45,865 nt of DNA, from NCBI GenBank assembly GCA_024695445.1, contig JAILIG010000052.1, forward strand, positions 1 to 45,865, read 5' to 3'. Positions within the stretch are counted from its first letter, which is position 1. Every line of letters starts with the position of its first letter. The translations under genes were made by a program, and so were the position numbers. The notes under the pieces were generated by a model. That model was not told the DNA's origin. It searched no databases and saw nothing but the letters and a program-made list of their open reading frames with translations. Shown here piece after piece: positions 37,980 through 45,863 of this stretch. Origin of the DNA: Oscillospiraceae bacterium (GTDB taxonomy: Bacteria; Bacillota; Clostridia; Oscillospirales; Ruminococcaceae).

Positions 37980-40346
37980 ATGAAATTAAAAAAAATCGTA
38001 CCCGTCATGCTCTGCCTTGCAGCGCTGGCAGCCGTACCGGCAATCCCGGCGGTGCGGAACAGTCTGCCGGACATGAGCATCACAGCAGACGCAGCAACGA
38101 TGCCCACCAATTACTACAAGTATACGACCGGCGGCATCACCTATGAGCTCGACACCCAAAACAAAGAGGCTCATGTGTATTCCTACACAGGGAACCCCTC
38201 CACGGTGAACATTCCGGCAACGGTCAATTATGTCGGTGTCAACTACCCGATTGTCAGCATCCGCAGCAATGCGTTCAAAAACTGTTCGACGCTGTATAAG
38301 CTCAATCTCAGTTCAGCCACCAATATGAGAAGCATCGGTTCCAATGCATTTGCCGGTTCCTCCGTGCAGTATGTTGACCTCAAGGGCACCAATCTGACGA
38401 TCGGTGAAGGCGCATTCCGCAATACGCAGAAGCTCATAAATGTCTATGTCTATTCCGCGGTCAACAAGCTGACGATCGAGAAGGAAGCATTTACCGATTC
38501 TTCCATCAGTGTTTTCGACTGCTATGCAAAGAATCTGACGCTGAAAACTGACAGCTTTGTGCGCGGCGGAAGAGGTCTGAGCTTCTACATTCGTTCCTAT
38601 ACGGATACCGCAACGATCCAGACCTGTGCATTCGGTGCGTCCGGCCTCATGAATCTTGAGATCTGCTGCCGCAATATCACGATTGCAAAGGATGCTTTCT
38701 GGGGCAAGGGAGTCAGAATGGATTCCTCCGGTCTGGCATATGTGTTCTTCGGCAACAGCACCAAGATCATCACGCTGTATGACGGAGCGTTCAGAAGCCT
38801 TGCCTCCCTGCAGTCTGTCACATTCAACAATCCGACCGCGGATGTGTTCATGGGCAAATCCATGTTCGCCGGCTCCACGCTGAAGACCATTACGCTTCCG
38901 GCTTCCCTGACGGCCATTCCGGAGAGTGCTTTTGAAGGCTGCCAAAGTTTAACCTCTTATCCGATGACAGCAAATGTGACTTCGATCGGAAAAAAAGCGT
39001 TCTCAAATGCAAAACTCCCCGCAACCGTGTCCCTCAGCAAAAAGGTCACTTCGATCGACCGCACCGCTTTCACATATGTCAAGGAAGTCAAGAAATTCAC
39101 CGTCGCGGCTGATAATCCGAATTATAAGGCGGATAATGGCGTGCTGCTTTCCAAGGACGGCTCAACCCTGCTGTGCTACCCGCCGATGAAGACCGACTCC
39201 AGCTACAGCACGAGCGCGTCTGTGATCCCGGACGGTGCATTTTCTTACAACGATTATCTGAAGACACTCTCTATCGCAAAGCTTTCCCGCTCCTACAACG
39301 ACACCATTGGATTCCCCGGTCTGAAGAATCTCGAAACACTGACGATCCCGACATCTGATTACAATCAGTCCGGCAAATACATCTTTAACCGCTATAATCT
39401 GCTCTTCATAAGCACCAAGCTGCACAAACTGAACGGCACAGAGCTGCTGACTAAAAAGTCAAACGGCGAACCCTGCTTCATCAGCAAATTCCAGACCTGT
39501 TTTGAAGACAATCTCAGCAAATCTCTTGACGATTATTGCTATATCATAAAGTCTTATACTGAAAAAATGACAGAATATGTTGTGAATACTGTCACCACAT
39601 CCACGATGAGCGACCTTATGAAGGCAGTCCGCCTGCATGAGTGGATCTGCAAGCGCACAACCTATGACCCGAGAGTTATTGCGGATGATGATTTTCATGA
39701 CGATGGAAATCATTCCTTCGCCTCCGTATTCCTCCACAGAGATACAATCAACGGTGTCAGAAAAAATGTTTCCGTCTGTGAAGGCTATGCAAAATGCTAT
39801 AAGCTCCTGATGAACAAAGCCGGCATTGAGACGCATGAAGTCGTCGGCAGATACACGGATGAAAACAATAAAGACCATGGACACGCGTGGAATCTTGTGA
39901 AACTGAACGGCAAATGGTATCATGTCGATGTGACCTGGGATGACGAGAACTATGACGAAAGAAATACCAGCTTAAAAAAATCCAACCGGTATCAGTATTT
40001 CCTGTGCCCGGATGCCATTTTCAACAGTGACGGTCATAAAAATTATAAATGGGCTTCTGAAGATGACAGCAGCCTGTATAAGGGCCGTTCTGTGGCAACA
40101 GACTACAACTATTACCGTCTGGGCGATGTCAACAACGACGCCCTGTTCAACTCCGCCGATCAGAACAAATTCGATCAGTTTGCAAACGGAACTGCACCGA
40201 ATGCCATGCAGAAGATCCGCGGCGACCTGAACTTTGACGGCAAGGTCAACGGCGCCGACCGCGATCGCTTCAACTCCTACATCAACACATACAAAAACAC
40301 CTACTCCCGTCCCGCACTTTGGCTTTTTACGACTTTGGAGTACTAA
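37980..40346 (+). CDS. Secreted BspA-like LRR protein with transglutaminase-like domain and dockerin (paralogue D)
   Basis: 788 aa from ATG 37980, 7 nt after AGAAGGAGG. Signal peptide MKLKKIVPVMLCLAALAAVP; N-terminal module ATMPTNYYKYTTGGITYELDT as in paralogue A; BspA-type LRRs, with a few more repeats than A-C. The transglutaminase-like domain has a plausible triad: Cys600 (VCEGYAKCY), His635 (GHAWNLVKL) and Asp650 (YHVDVTWDD). A dockerin follows (GDVNNDALFNSADQNKF, GDLNFDGKVNGADRDRF), then the tail RPALWLFTTLEY. Extracellular, probably scaffold-docked. Own promoter, 5' stem-loop and terminator. The first half of the LRR region has diverged most from the other paralogues. Confidence 0.93.
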   Translation: MKLKKIVPVMLCLAALAAVPAIPAVRNSLPDMSITADAATMPTNYYKYTTGGITYELDTQNKEAHVYSYTGNPSTVNIPATVNYVGVNYPIVSIRSNAFKNCSTLYKLNLSSATNMRSIGSNAFAGSSVQYVDLKGTNLTIGEGAFRNTQKLINVYVYSAVNKLTIEKEAFTDSSISVFDCYAKNLTLKTDSFVRGGRGLSFYIRSYTDTATIQTCAFGASGLMNLEICCRNITIAKDAFWGKGVRMDSSGLAYVFFGNSTKIITLYDGAFRSLASLQSVTFNNPTADVFMGKSMFAGSTLKTITLPASLTAIPESAFEGCQSLTSYPMTANVTSIGKKAFSNAKLPATVSLSKKVTSIDRTAFTYVKEVKKFTVAADNPNYKADNGVLLSKDGSTLLCYPPMKTDSSYSTSASVIPDGAFSYNDYLKTLSIAKLSRSYNDTIGFPGLKNLETLTIPTSDYNQSGKYIFNRYNLLFISTKLHKLNGTELLTKKSNGEPCFISKFQTCFEDNLSKSLDDYCYIIKSYTEKMTEYVVNTVTTSTMSDLMKAVRLHEWICKRTTYDPRVIADDDFHDDGNHSFASVFLHRDTINGVRKNVSVCEGYAKCYKLLMNKAGIETHEVVGRYTDENNKDHGHAWNLVKLNGKWYHVDVTWDDENYDERNTSLKKSNRYQYFLCPDAIFNSDGHKNYKWASEDDSSLYKGRSVATDYNYYRLGDVNNDALFNSADQNKFDQFANGTAPNAMQKIRGDLNFDGKVNGADRDRFNSYINTYKNTYSRPALWLFTTLEY

Positions 40347-40375
40347 ACGCTTTCTCGGATATATCAGTTTCTTTT

Positions 40376-40400
40376 GGAGCGGCTTCGTGCCGCTCCTTCT
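40376..40400 (+). terminator. Terminator-like hairpin after paralogue D
   Basis: GGAGCGGC (40376-40383) pairs with GCCGCTCC (40389-40396) around TTCGT, followed by TTCT. Confidence 0.6.
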
Positions 40401-40491
40401 CTGTTTCTATATATTCCGTGCATCATAATCATCTGTCTGTCGATTGAATCTTAATCTGAAGCATAAGCACCAACCAAACCCGGCCACACGC

Positions 40492-40518
40492 AAAAAAATG
40501 AGCCGAGGGACGCGGCTC
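40492..40518 (-). terminator. Terminator of the start-less fragment
   Basis: GAGCCG (40500-40505) pairs with CGGCTC (40513-40518). Seven A at 40492-40498 read as a T-run on the minus strand. Confidence 0.55.
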
Positions 40519-40551
40519 TCAAGTGTATAACTGTGTATCGCCTGCTGTATT

Positions 40552-40782
40552 TCATTGTATTCCGGATAAATATGCAATGGAGCGCGGCGGGCGGTCCGCG
40601 AACACGACACTGAAGGCGAACAGATCGACGGCTGCAGCAAGCTCCGCGGCGTTGTCGTCCGGATCGTTGTTTGAGCCTTTGGCAATCTGGAAGCACCAGT
40701 ATACGAACAGCTCGTTTTTCTCACTGATCGCTGCGGCGCCAAAGCGGTATCCGGGGTTTTCAATGAGCTGAGCGGGCTTTCT
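40552..40782 (-). pseudogene. Coding fragment without start codon behind an intact promoter and ribosome binding site
   Basis: The frame reads AQLIENPGYRFGAAAISEKN, then ELFVYWCFQIAKGSNNDPDD and NAAELAAAVDLFAFSVVF to a stop at 40552. It is acidic-amphipathic and protein-like, but I do not recognise it. A promoter (40820-40848) and GGAGGAG (about 40783-40789) precede it as in the unit at 12747, yet no ATG, GTG or TTG follows in frame. A deletion probably removed the 5' end of the gene, joining its tail to the leader of another. The only start in another frame (TTG 40763) gives an implausible Arg/Ser/Thr-rich product. Confidence 0.5.
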
Positions 40783-40819
40783 CCTCCAATCTGAATGTGG
40801 TGTGCCGGAAGATAAGCTT

Positions 40820-40848
40820 ATTGTAATCGGTTCCGGCGGAATTGTCAA
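40820..40848 (-). promoter_or_regulatory. Promoter of the start-less fragment
   Basis: Minus-strand TTGACA (40848-40843), 17 bp, TACAAT (40825-40820). The block is closely similar to 13045-13131. Confidence 0.7.
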
Positions 40849-41001
40849 GAAAGAAAATTCATATTTGCTGTATATTATATTAAGAAGGAGCACCGTTTGG
40901 TGAAGGAATAACCTGTGCGGGATGCAGCAATCATTATACGCATTTTTTTGTCTCCCTGCTCAGCGTATAATGTGCAAAAAGCTGAATGCGCCATGCTGTT
41001 C

Positions 41002-41029
41002 TTGACAAATGCGGTCATATCAGTATAAT
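41002..41029 (+). promoter_or_regulatory. Promoter of the zinc-uptake operon
   Basis: TTGACA (41002-41007), 16 bp, TATAAT (41024-41029). Nothing else is seen between 40894 and 41001. Confidence 0.75.
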
Positions 41030-41040
41030 ATAGAATGGAA

Positions 41041-41061
41041 TGAAAATGATACGCGTTCTCA
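41041..41061 (+). promoter_or_regulatory. Fur/Zur-family box
   Basis: TGAAAATGATACGCGTTCTCA fits the imperfect 21-bp inverted repeat TGAnAATGATnnnnnTTCTCA of the Fur superfamily. It lies directly after the predicted transcription start. Given the zinc genes behind it, Zur is the likely repressor. Confidence 0.5.
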
Positions 41062-41099
41062 ATTTAGTCGATGATTCTGAAACGGAAGGGGTGTTCAGC

Positions 41100-41387
41100 A
41101 TGAAGAGAATCACAGCAGTATTGCTCACAATTGTGCTTTGTATCTCTGTGCTGGGCGCTGTCTTTTGTCTCGCAGAACATACACATCACGACTGCACCGG
41201 TGAAAACTGCGCCGTCTGCGCGGTGCTGGAGCAGTGCGGAGAGCGTCTGCACGCGGCGGTCTCTTCGGCATCTGCTGCGGTCATGCTTCTGCTGACTGCA
41301 ATGTATGCCGTCGGTCTGACTGATTCTGAGACATGTGAAACATCCCATGTTACCCCTGTGACATTAAAAGTGAAGCTTCTGAATTAA
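41100..41387 (+). CDS. Small exported/membrane protein with His/Cys metal-binding motif, zinc operon
   Basis: 95 aa from ATG 41100 (MKRITAVLLTIVLCISVLG), which follows GGAAGGGG; a longer frame to 41040 would run through the Zur-like box. A signal peptide or first membrane helix is followed by a short polar stretch, HTHHDCTGENCAVC, with three His and three Cys, then a second hydrophobic helix (about 53-75) and the tail TPVTLKVKLLN. The motif suggests binding of zinc or another soft metal outside the membrane. It is the first gene of the zinc-uptake unit, so a periplasm-side zinc handling role is plausible, but I know of no assigned function. Confidence 0.75.
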   Translation: MKRITAVLLTIVLCISVLGAVFCLAEHTHHDCTGENCAVCAVLEQCGERLHAAVSSASAAVMLLLTAMYAVGLTDSETCETSHVTPVTLKVKLLN

Positions 41388-41498
41388 AAATCCTCCTGTA
41401 CTGACTTTTGGAGCGCATATGTGCTGAGCCGTGTTTTCGCACGGTGCGTTTGTCGTATGCGCAAATCCGTTTGTAAGAAGTATATGGAGGAGTTTTTT

Positions 41499-42536
41499 AT
41501 GCCAAAAAAGAATATGAGCCTGCTGCTTTGTGCAGCACTGGCCGCGGCCGGTCTGACTGCCTGCGGAAACAATGCGCAGACATCAGGTCACAAATCAAAC
41601 AGCAAGAACCTCAGTATCGTCTGCACGATCTTTCCGGAATTTGACTGGGTAAAGCAGATTCTCGGCGATCATGCCGCAAATACTGACCTTACCTATCTGC
41701 TCGATTCCGGCATGGATCTGCACAGCTATCAGCCGACCGCAGTGGATATGGCAAAGATCGCGGAATGCGACCTCTTTGTCTGCGTCGGCGGCGAATCCGA
41801 TGAATGGGTGGAAGATGCACTGGCGGAGGCGGTCAACAAGGATATGCAGGTCATCAATCTGCTGGAAGTCATGGGTGATGCCGCGAAGGAAGAAGAAGTC
41901 AAAGAAGGCATGGAGCATGACCACGATCATGAAGAACACGACCATGAGCATGACGAGGATGCGCACGACCATGAACATGAGCATGAAGAAGGCGAAGTCG
42001 AATATGACGAGCACGTCTGGCTTTCGCTGAAAAACGCGAAGAAGCTCTGCACGGAAATCGCGGATAAGCTGAGCATTCTGGACAGCGCGAACAAGAATGA
42101 TTACAAAACGAATCTCGATGCGTACACAGCACAGCTCGACAAGCTCGACAGCGATTTTCAGGCTCTTGCTGACGGCGCAAAGCAGAAAACACTGGTGTTC
42201 GGCGACCGCTTCCCGTTCCGTTATTTTGTGGATGACTACGGTCTGGATTACTACGCTGCGTTTGTCGGCTGCTCTGCAGAAACCGAAGCAAGCTTTGACA
42301 CGATTGTATTCCTTGCCGAAAAATTGGACGATCTCGGCTGCGGTACGATCTTTACGATCGAGAATTCCGATCATAAGATCGCACAGACGATCATTGACAA
42401 CACAAAAGCAAAGAACCAGAGCATTGCGGAACTGAATTCGCTGCAGTCTGTCACGAAAGACCAGATCGGCAGCGGTGTGACCTATCTCTCCCTGATGCAG
42501 TCGAATTATGATGTGCTGAAAAGCGCTCTGCAGTAA
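41499..42536 (+). CDS. znuA: Zinc ABC transporter substrate-binding lipoprotein
   Basis: 345 aa from ATG 41499, preceded by GGAGGAG. A signal peptide with lipobox GLTAC gives a lipid anchor. The fold pattern is that of the cluster A-I metal-binding proteins (ZnuA/AdcA/TroA): His in DSGMDLHSYQPT and His in EYDEHVWLS, separated by a His/Asp/Glu-rich loop (about residues 137-165) typical of zinc binders. At the usual third His position the sequence reads FGDRFPFRYFVDDYGL, with no His, so coordination differs or uses another residue. Glu/Asp in the GCSAETEASF region may complete the site. It captures zinc for ZnuB/ZnuC encoded directly downstream. Confidence 0.92.
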   Translation: MPKKNMSLLLCAALAAAGLTACGNNAQTSGHKSNSKNLSIVCTIFPEFDWVKQILGDHAANTDLTYLLDSGMDLHSYQPTAVDMAKIAECDLFVCVGGESDEWVEDALAEAVNKDMQVINLLEVMGDAAKEEEVKEGMEHDHDHEEHDHEHDEDAHDHEHEHEEGEVEYDEHVWLSLKNAKKLCTEIADKLSILDSANKNDYKTNLDAYTAQLDKLDSDFQALADGAKQKTLVFGDRFPFRYFVDDYGLDYYAAFVGCSAETEASFDTIVFLAEKLDDLGCGTIFTIENSDHKIAQTIIDNTKAKNQSIAELNSLQSVTKDQIGSGVTYLSLMQSNYDVLKSALQ

Positions 42537-42554
42537 GCGAAGGGGGAATTGGTG

Positions 42555-43262
42555 ATGAGCGCAGAGATCATTTGCGAAGATGTATCGCTCGGCTATGAAA
42601 CGGGAATCGTAGCGGAGGGGCTTGATTTTACGGTCAGCCGCGGTGATTATCTTTGCATTCTGGGTGAAAACGGTTCGGGCAAAAGCACACTGGTCAAAAC
42701 ACTGCTGGGGCTGCATCATGCATCATCCGGAAAAATCACACGAAATGTATCCGGCATCGGATATCTGCCGCAGCAAACAGTTGTACAGCGCGATTTTCCC
42801 GCATCTGTGCGGGAGATCGTGCGTGCCGGCTGTCTGAACCAATGCGGGTTCCGTCCGCTTTACACAAAAGCGGAACGTGAACGCGCCGAACAGAATATGC
42901 AGCGGCTCGGCATTGCGGACCTGTCACGGCGCTGTTACCGTACGCTGTCGGGCGGACAGCAGCAGCGCGTTCTGCTGGCACGGGCGCTCTGTGCGGCGGA
43001 TTCCATGCTGCTGCTTGACGAACCCGTCACAGGGCTTGACCCGAAAGCGCAGATTGATCTCTACGAGCTCATCGCGAAGCTGAACCGCGACGGGATTACA
43101 ATTATCATGGTTTCACACGATGTCCGTGCGGCAGTACAGTATGCGTCCCATATTCTGCAGATCGGTGCGAAAAAGCAGCTTTTCTTCGGAACGACGGAAG
43201 CCTACCGGAAAAGTGAGATCGGGCAGACATTTCTGGCGGCGGGAGGTGCGGAACATGAATGA
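42555..43262 (+). CDS. znuC: Zinc ABC transporter ATPase
   Basis: 235 aa from ATG 42555; AGGGGGAA lies upstream, and in-frame TTG/GTG just before are less likely starts. Walker A GENGSGKS (37-44), signature LSGGQQQR, Walker B MLLLDEPVTGLD and switch His in VSHD. It powers import of zinc through the permease encoded next, with which it overlaps by 8 bp. Gene order (binding protein, ATPase, permease) is standard for zinc and manganese uptake systems; the His-rich loop of the binding protein points to zinc. Confidence 0.93.
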   Translation: MSAEIICEDVSLGYETGIVAEGLDFTVSRGDYLCILGENGSGKSTLVKTLLGLHHASSGKITRNVSGIGYLPQQTVVQRDFPASVREIVRAGCLNQCGFRPLYTKAERERAEQNMQRLGIADLSRRCYRTLSGGQQQRVLLARALCAADSMLLLDEPVTGLDPKAQIDLYELIAKLNRDGITIIMVSHDVRAAVQYASHILQIGAKKQLFFGTTEAYRKSEIGQTFLAAGGAEHE

Positions 43263-44103
43263 GCTGCAGACATTAGTTGATTACTTCGTCAAGTATCCGT
43301 TTGTGCGCTATGCATTTGCGGTCGGTCTGCTGATCGCGCTCTGTTCCTCGCTGCTCGGCGTGACGCTGGTGCTGAAACGCTTTTCATTTATCGGTGACGG
43401 CCTTTCGCATGTCGCATTCGGTGCAATGGCTGTCGCGACGATCACCGGTCTGACGAATAAAATGGTGATCATTCTGCCGGTCACACTGCTTTCTGCGGTT
43501 TTATTGCTGCGAACCGGACAGAATACAAAAATCAAGGGCGACGCGGCAATCGCAATGATCTCGGTCGGCGCACTGGCAATCGGTTATATGCTGATGAACC
43601 TGTTTCCGTCCTCGGCAAATGTGACGGGCGATGTCTGCAGTACGCTGTTCGGCTCGACATCCATTCTGACGCTGAAAAAGTCGGATGTCACGCTCTGCGT
43701 CATCATGGCGGTAATCGTCATTGCAGTGTTTCTGCTGTTTTACAATAAGATCTTTGCTGTGACCTTTGACGAAAATTTCTGCAAGGCCTCCGGAATCAAC
43801 GCAAATGCGTATAATCTCGTCATTGCGCTGATCACGGCAACGATCATCGTGCTTGCAATGAATCTCGTCGGTTCCCTGCTGATCTCCGCGCTGATTATCT
43901 TTCCGGCCCTGTCCGCGATGCGGTTGTTCCAAAGTTTCCGCGGCGTGATCCTCTGCTCCGCCGTCATTTCCGTGATCTGCGCGGCTGCCGGGATTATCCT
44001 TTCCATTCTGTTTTCCACGCCGGTCGGTTCGACGATCGTCACGGCTGATATTGCTGTATTTTTACTGTTCTGCGGCTTGTCCGCCATACTGAAAAGAGGT
44101 TGA
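43255..44103 (+). CDS. znuB: Zinc ABC transporter permease
   Basis: 282 aa from ATG 43255 (MNELQTLVDYFVKYPFVRYA), which follows GGGAGG and overlaps znuC by 8 bp. Seven to nine hydrophobic helices, with the ABC-3 family landmarks ALCSSLLGVTLVLKRFSFIGDGLSHVAFGA near the N-terminus and GSLLISALIIFPALSAMRL in the coupling region. It forms the membrane channel for zinc import. Confidence 0.93.
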   Translation: MNELQTLVDYFVKYPFVRYAFAVGLLIALCSSLLGVTLVLKRFSFIGDGLSHVAFGAMAVATITGLTNKMVIILPVTLLSAVLLLRTGQNTKIKGDAAIAMISVGALAIGYMLMNLFPSSANVTGDVCSTLFGSTSILTLKKSDVTLCVIMAVIVIAVFLLFYNKIFAVTFDENFCKASGINANAYNLVIALITATIIVLAMNLVGSLLISALIIFPALSAMRLFQSFRGVILCSAVISVICAAAGIILSILFSTPVGSTIVTADIAVFLLFCGLSAILKRG

Positions 44104-44107
44104 TGAT

Positions 44108-44638
44108 ATGAAACTTTTTCGATATCTTGCTGTAGTTTCCGCGCTGCTTCTGACAGGCTGCGGCAATACCAATACGCAGAAAATTGACGATCTGATCGCG
44201 GCGCAGGAGAATACAAATAAGCCGGCCGCAGAGCAGACCGAAACCTCCGCGCCGCCGAAGCCGGCGGTTGATGTACCGGATGCATCAAACGGAGAATATG
44301 ATGTTGACCTGACCGTGCTGGACAGCAATATGGTCTATGCACAGGTCTATGATATGGCATTCGGTGAGACGGATTACAGCGGAAAGCTGGTGCGGGCAAA
44401 GGGCGCATTCAACTATTATCAGGATCCGCAGACAAACAAGGAATATTTTGCCGTGCTGATCTCTGATGCGACAGCCTGCTGCGCACAGGGCATTGAGTTT
44501 GTGCTTGCAGGTTCGTACAGGTATCCGGATGATTATCCGGCGCCCGGTTCGGAAATTGTGGTCCACGGTACATTCAATACCTATCGGGATGAAACCGGCG
44601 CTTATGTGCAGCTGAAAGATGCTGTGCTTGAATCCTGA
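44108..44638 (+). CDS. Zinc-operon lipoprotein with a CC motif
   Basis: 176 aa. MKLFRYLAVVSALLLTGCG has a lipobox (LLTGC), followed by a Glu/Pro/Thr linker. The C-terminal domain (about 80-176) contains YSGKLVRAKGAF and ISDATACCAQGIEF. A CC dipeptide in this context resembles the C-terminal part of small zinc-uptake-associated proteins (TIGR03943-like), an assignment by eye. It starts 4 bp after the permease stop, so it is co-translated. A role in delivering zinc outside the membrane is inferred from context only. Confidence 0.75.
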   Translation: MKLFRYLAVVSALLLTGCGNTNTQKIDDLIAAQENTNKPAAEQTETSAPPKPAVDVPDASNGEYDVDLTVLDSNMVYAQVYDMAFGETDYSGKLVRAKGAFNYYQDPQTNKEYFAVLISDATACCAQGIEFVLAGSYRYPDDYPAPGSEIVVHGTFNTYRDETGAYVQLKDAVLES

Positions 44639-44670
44639 AAACTATGATTGAAATAAAGGGAAGCATGACC

Positions 44671-44739
44671 ATGAGAATCACAGTGACTTATGAAAACGGA
44701 CACATCTGCGGCGAACAAGAATGCGGACATCACAAATGA
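44671..44739 (+). CDS. 22-aa Cys/His-rich microprotein, translationally coupled
   Basis: MRITVTYENGHICGEQECGHHK. ATG 44671 follows AAAGGGAAG; an in-frame ATG two codons upstream (44665) is the alternative. The stop overlaps the ATG of the following gene by 4 bp (ATGA), the same coupling as between other real genes here. Cys13, Cys18, His11, His20 and His21 could bind one metal ion. The first ten residues resemble the start of NifX-type domains (VTYENG), so it may be either a shortened relic or a true small zinc protein in a zinc-uptake operon. Confidence 0.55.
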   Translation: MRITVTYENGHICGEQECGHHK

Positions 44740-45551
44740 AGATCATTACACTTGTTGAGAACACCGCTCTGAATGACAGATTCATCGCTGAGCACGGTCT
44801 GTGTGTCTATATCGAAACAGAAAGGCATAAGCTTTTGCTGGACACCGGACAGACAGATGCTGTTCTGCACAACGCCGGAGTATGCGGGATTGATCTGACC
44901 GCCGTCGATACCGTCATTCTGAGCCACGGGCATTATGACCATTCCGGCGGCATTCTGCCGTTTTCGCAGGTCAATCCGGCGGCACAGATCATCATGCAGC
45001 GGCAGGCCGCCGAGCCGCATTTTAACGGCGAACGCTATATCGGTATTGATACCGGTATTCTGCAATTGCCGAATGTCAGACTGATCGACGGAGATTTGAA
45101 GCTGGATGACGAGCTGTTTCTGTTCGCGGGCGTCAAAGGCCGCAGGTGCTATCCGCAGGGAAATCACAAACTGTCCGTTCTCCGGAACGGGAAGAAAACC
45201 GCGGATGATTTTTCGCATGAACAGTGCCTTGTCATCACACAGAACGGCAAACGCTGGCTGCTTTCCGGCTGCGCACACAACGGTATTCTCAATATCCTTG
45301 ACCGGTATCGGGAACTGTTCGGCAGTGACCCGGATTATGTCATCAGCGGATTTCACATGATGAAGCGCGAGAGCGAGCATGACGATGCGGAAAAGGATGT
45401 CATCATTCAGACAGCGCAGGAGCTTTCACAGATGCATACGGTGTTCTATACCGGACACTGCACAGGGGTTCCGGCATTTGAAATCATGCGGGAGATCATG
45501 GGAGAACAGCTGATTGCCCTGCACAGCGGGGAGATCATTGCAGCGTGCTGA
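44736..45551 (+). CDS. Metallo-beta-lactamase-fold hydrolase (COG1237-like)
   Basis: 271 aa from ATG 44736. The metal site is SHGHYDH (His64, His66, Asp68, His69), with further ligands in SGCAHNG and GHCTG. Length and motifs resemble the family annotated as 7,8-dihydropterin-6-methyl-4-(beta-D-ribofuranosyl)aminobenzene phosphate synthase-like proteins, a cytoplasmic MBL group whose bacterial members mostly lack a known reaction. There is no signal peptide. It is the last gene of the zinc operon, coupled to the microprotein before it. It may need zinc, or take part in a zinc-sparing pathway. Confidence 0.85.
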   Translation: MKIITLVENTALNDRFIAEHGLCVYIETERHKLLLDTGQTDAVLHNAGVCGIDLTAVDTVILSHGHYDHSGGILPFSQVNPAAQIIMQRQAAEPHFNGERYIGIDTGILQLPNVRLIDGDLKLDDELFLFAGVKGRRCYPQGNHKLSVLRNGKKTADDFSHEQCLVITQNGKRWLLSGCAHNGILNILDRYRELFGSDPDYVISGFHMMKRESEHDDAEKDVIIQTAQELSQMHTVFYTGHCTGVPAFEIMREIMGEQLIALHSGEIIAAC

Positions 45552-45572
45552 TTGTAATCGTTCAAATGCAGC

Positions 45573-45602
45573 GAGAGCGCCCGTATGGGCGCTCTCAGCT
45601 GT
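45573..45602 (+). terminator. Terminator of the zinc operon
   Basis: GAGAGCGCCC (45573-45582) pairs with GGGCGCTCTC (45587-45596) around GTAT. The T-tract is weak. Confidence 0.65.
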
Positions 45603-45645
45603 TTCACAAAGTCTGACCAGAGCCGATGCTCTGTATGGAGTAAAA

Positions 45646-45675
45646 TAAAAAGACACCGCCGTCGGGCGGCGGTCC
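45646..45675 (-). terminator. Minus-strand terminator after the AlbA-like gene
   Basis: ACCGCCG (45655-45661) pairs with CGGCGGT (45666-45672). AAAATAAAAA to the left reads as a T-rich tail on the minus strand. Confidence 0.65.
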
Positions 45676-45731
45676 TTTATAGTCTGTTTTTTGCCGGTTG
45701 ATATTTCAGCACTTTCCCGTTTCTGCTCTTA

Positions 45732-45863
45732 TTAGACGCTTGGCTTTAATCCTTTGGATTTCAGATAATACGGCTTAAATGCGCCTTCGGATACTTTCAC
45801 CTTAATCATTCGGTTTTCCTGCAAAGTGAACTGAACAAACAGCGTCATATCCGGGAGAATTGC
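45732..45863 (-). pseudogene. C-terminal piece of an AlbA-type (Schlafen-like) regulator domain, prematurely ended; 5' end outside window
   Basis: The frame entering from the right edge reads MTLFVQFTLQENRMIKVKVS, then EGAFKPYYLKSKGLKPSV and stop. It matches the core of the AlbA_2 putative DNA-binding domain of Firmicute ATPase-type regulators, where LKPSGVYVRQG normally follows. Here a stop comes right after LKPSV, and the next codons (TAA GAG CAG) look like the family sequence with missing bases. The gene is therefore probably truncated by a small deletion. A terminator follows it. Only 43 codons are visible. Confidence 0.6.
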
